DNA of 64,000 nucleotides from Paracentrotus lividus (taxonomy: Eukaryota > Echinodermata > Echinoidea > Camarodonta > Echinidae): positions 38,236,066 through 38,300,065 of the forward strand of contig CALNVZ010002974.1 in assembly GCA_940671915.1 (NCBI GenBank), given 5' to 3'. Each line of letters starts with the position of its first letter. Within the stretch, counting starts at the first letter, position 1. A program made the translations under genes and the position numbers. The notes beneath the pieces were generated by a model. That model saw only the letters and a list, made by a program, of their open reading frames with translations. It had not been told where the DNA came from and made no database searches. This document shows, piece after piece, positions 63,340 to 64,000 of the stretch.

Positions 63340-64000
63340 CCTCATTATCATCATCTTAATAATCGTCATCACCATCATCATCCCCACCACTGCCTCCATG
63401 GCAGCAATAATAATAATAACTAATAAAAAGACGATCAATTTCACCTCCATGGTACTGCTTCAACCGAAGTCTTGATTATTTCTGAAGAATATAATTATAT
63501 TTATCACATGGGGAAAGTGTATTATCTCTTTTTACCATATACCTTCCCAAGATGTAGGCCTATGTAGTACCGAGAGCTGAATTCTGTTAAATCGCACATT
63601 TATCACCCTACCCACTGCATATGAAACCCGTTTGAGTCTAGGCAAGGGTATCGCTTTTCCATAATTAATGCAAGAAGGTGGCGGGAAAGGAACATTATTC
63701 TGCAATAGCACTTCACGCAGCATCGATGAAGGCGCCAAAACACACACACAAAACCAATGAAAACTGTCTGCGGACGGGGAATTATGCTAATACGTACACG
63801 GTGCTTGGAAAAGCGCTTTTCTCAGGAACGCATAAACATTGGGTGCTTGAGAGCTAGCTGTAGTTTTTTTGTTTTTTGTTTTTCTTTTCAGGCGAGGGAG
63901 ATTTCTTTAAATGGGAAAAATTTCTAAAGTTCTAATAGTATGGTAGCATATTTTGAATGCATATACAGATGACATTGCGCAACCCCTATGGTTTTTTTTT
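60515..64000. other. Intergenic; several GA/CT and ATC tracts
   Basis: GA tracts lie at 60729-60812, 61210-61276 (nearly pure GA) and 62483-62602. An ATC/TCA-rich tract lies at 63298-63390. The frames overlapping these are simple-repeat translations. No gene is recognised between them. Confidence 0.6.
61210..61276. repeat. GA microsatellite
   Basis: A nearly perfect GA array of about 33 units ending in a G run. Confidence 0.97.

Overview
This is AT-rich animal nuclear DNA with no convincing complete protein-coding gene. The evidence is the abundance of short simple repeats (long GA/CT, CA and AAT tracts, poly-T/poly-A runs), a tRNA-derived SINE, non-LTR retrotransposon remnants, many foldback MITE-like DNA elements, assembly gaps written as N, and the lack of dense long ORFs. 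The repeat style (hairpin MITEs with CACA, TCTCAC or GGGGAGACC ends, CR1/Jockey-like LINE remnants with short repeated tails) suggests a marine invertebrate, perhaps an echinoderm. That is an inference; no host gene here fixes the species.

Layout. Bases 1-12862 form one very large inverted repeat. The left arm (1-5364) is the reverse complement of the right arm (about 7527-12862), with a roughly 2.1 kb spacer. The left arm stops exactly at a 25-N gap. The arms differ mainly by scattered one-base indels, and each carries its own copy of the same SINE. From 12.9 to 25.7 kb there is mostly unique AT-rich sequence with a tRNA-Asn-like sequence (13953-14028), simple repeats, one weak candidate exon (17932-18113) and a CpG-rich patch near 21.8 kb. 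A satellite of 141-154 bp units occupies 25689-26438, followed by a possible terminal exon. From 31.6 to 42.4 kb there are a GGGGTAGG-rich element remnant, a foldback MITE at 35.2 kb, a LINE tail at 36 kb, a tandem pair of 251-bp MITEs at 38.3-38.8 kb, a TA-flanked foldback split by a 5'-truncated LINE at 39.5-41.4 kb, and a second MITE pair at 41.9-42.4 kb. A 320-bp AAT microsatellite lies at 44.9 kb. From 47.2 to 50.2 kb there is a 3-kb element with GGGGAGACC terminal repeats, an internal tandem array and nested CGTCTC-rich foldbacks. The remainder holds further CGTCTC foldbacks, a 75-bp minisatellite interrupted by another insertion, a 27-bp minisatellite, a hairpin MITE at 60.4 kb and many GA/CT tracts.

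Function. The only recognisable protein is a decayed reverse transcriptase (YVDD and GVPQ-type motifs) broken by one nonsense codon and two frameshifts. Everything else is repeat biology, nested insertion history and possible assembly artefact. The candidate exons are offered only as weak leads. All judgements were made by eye, without database searches.
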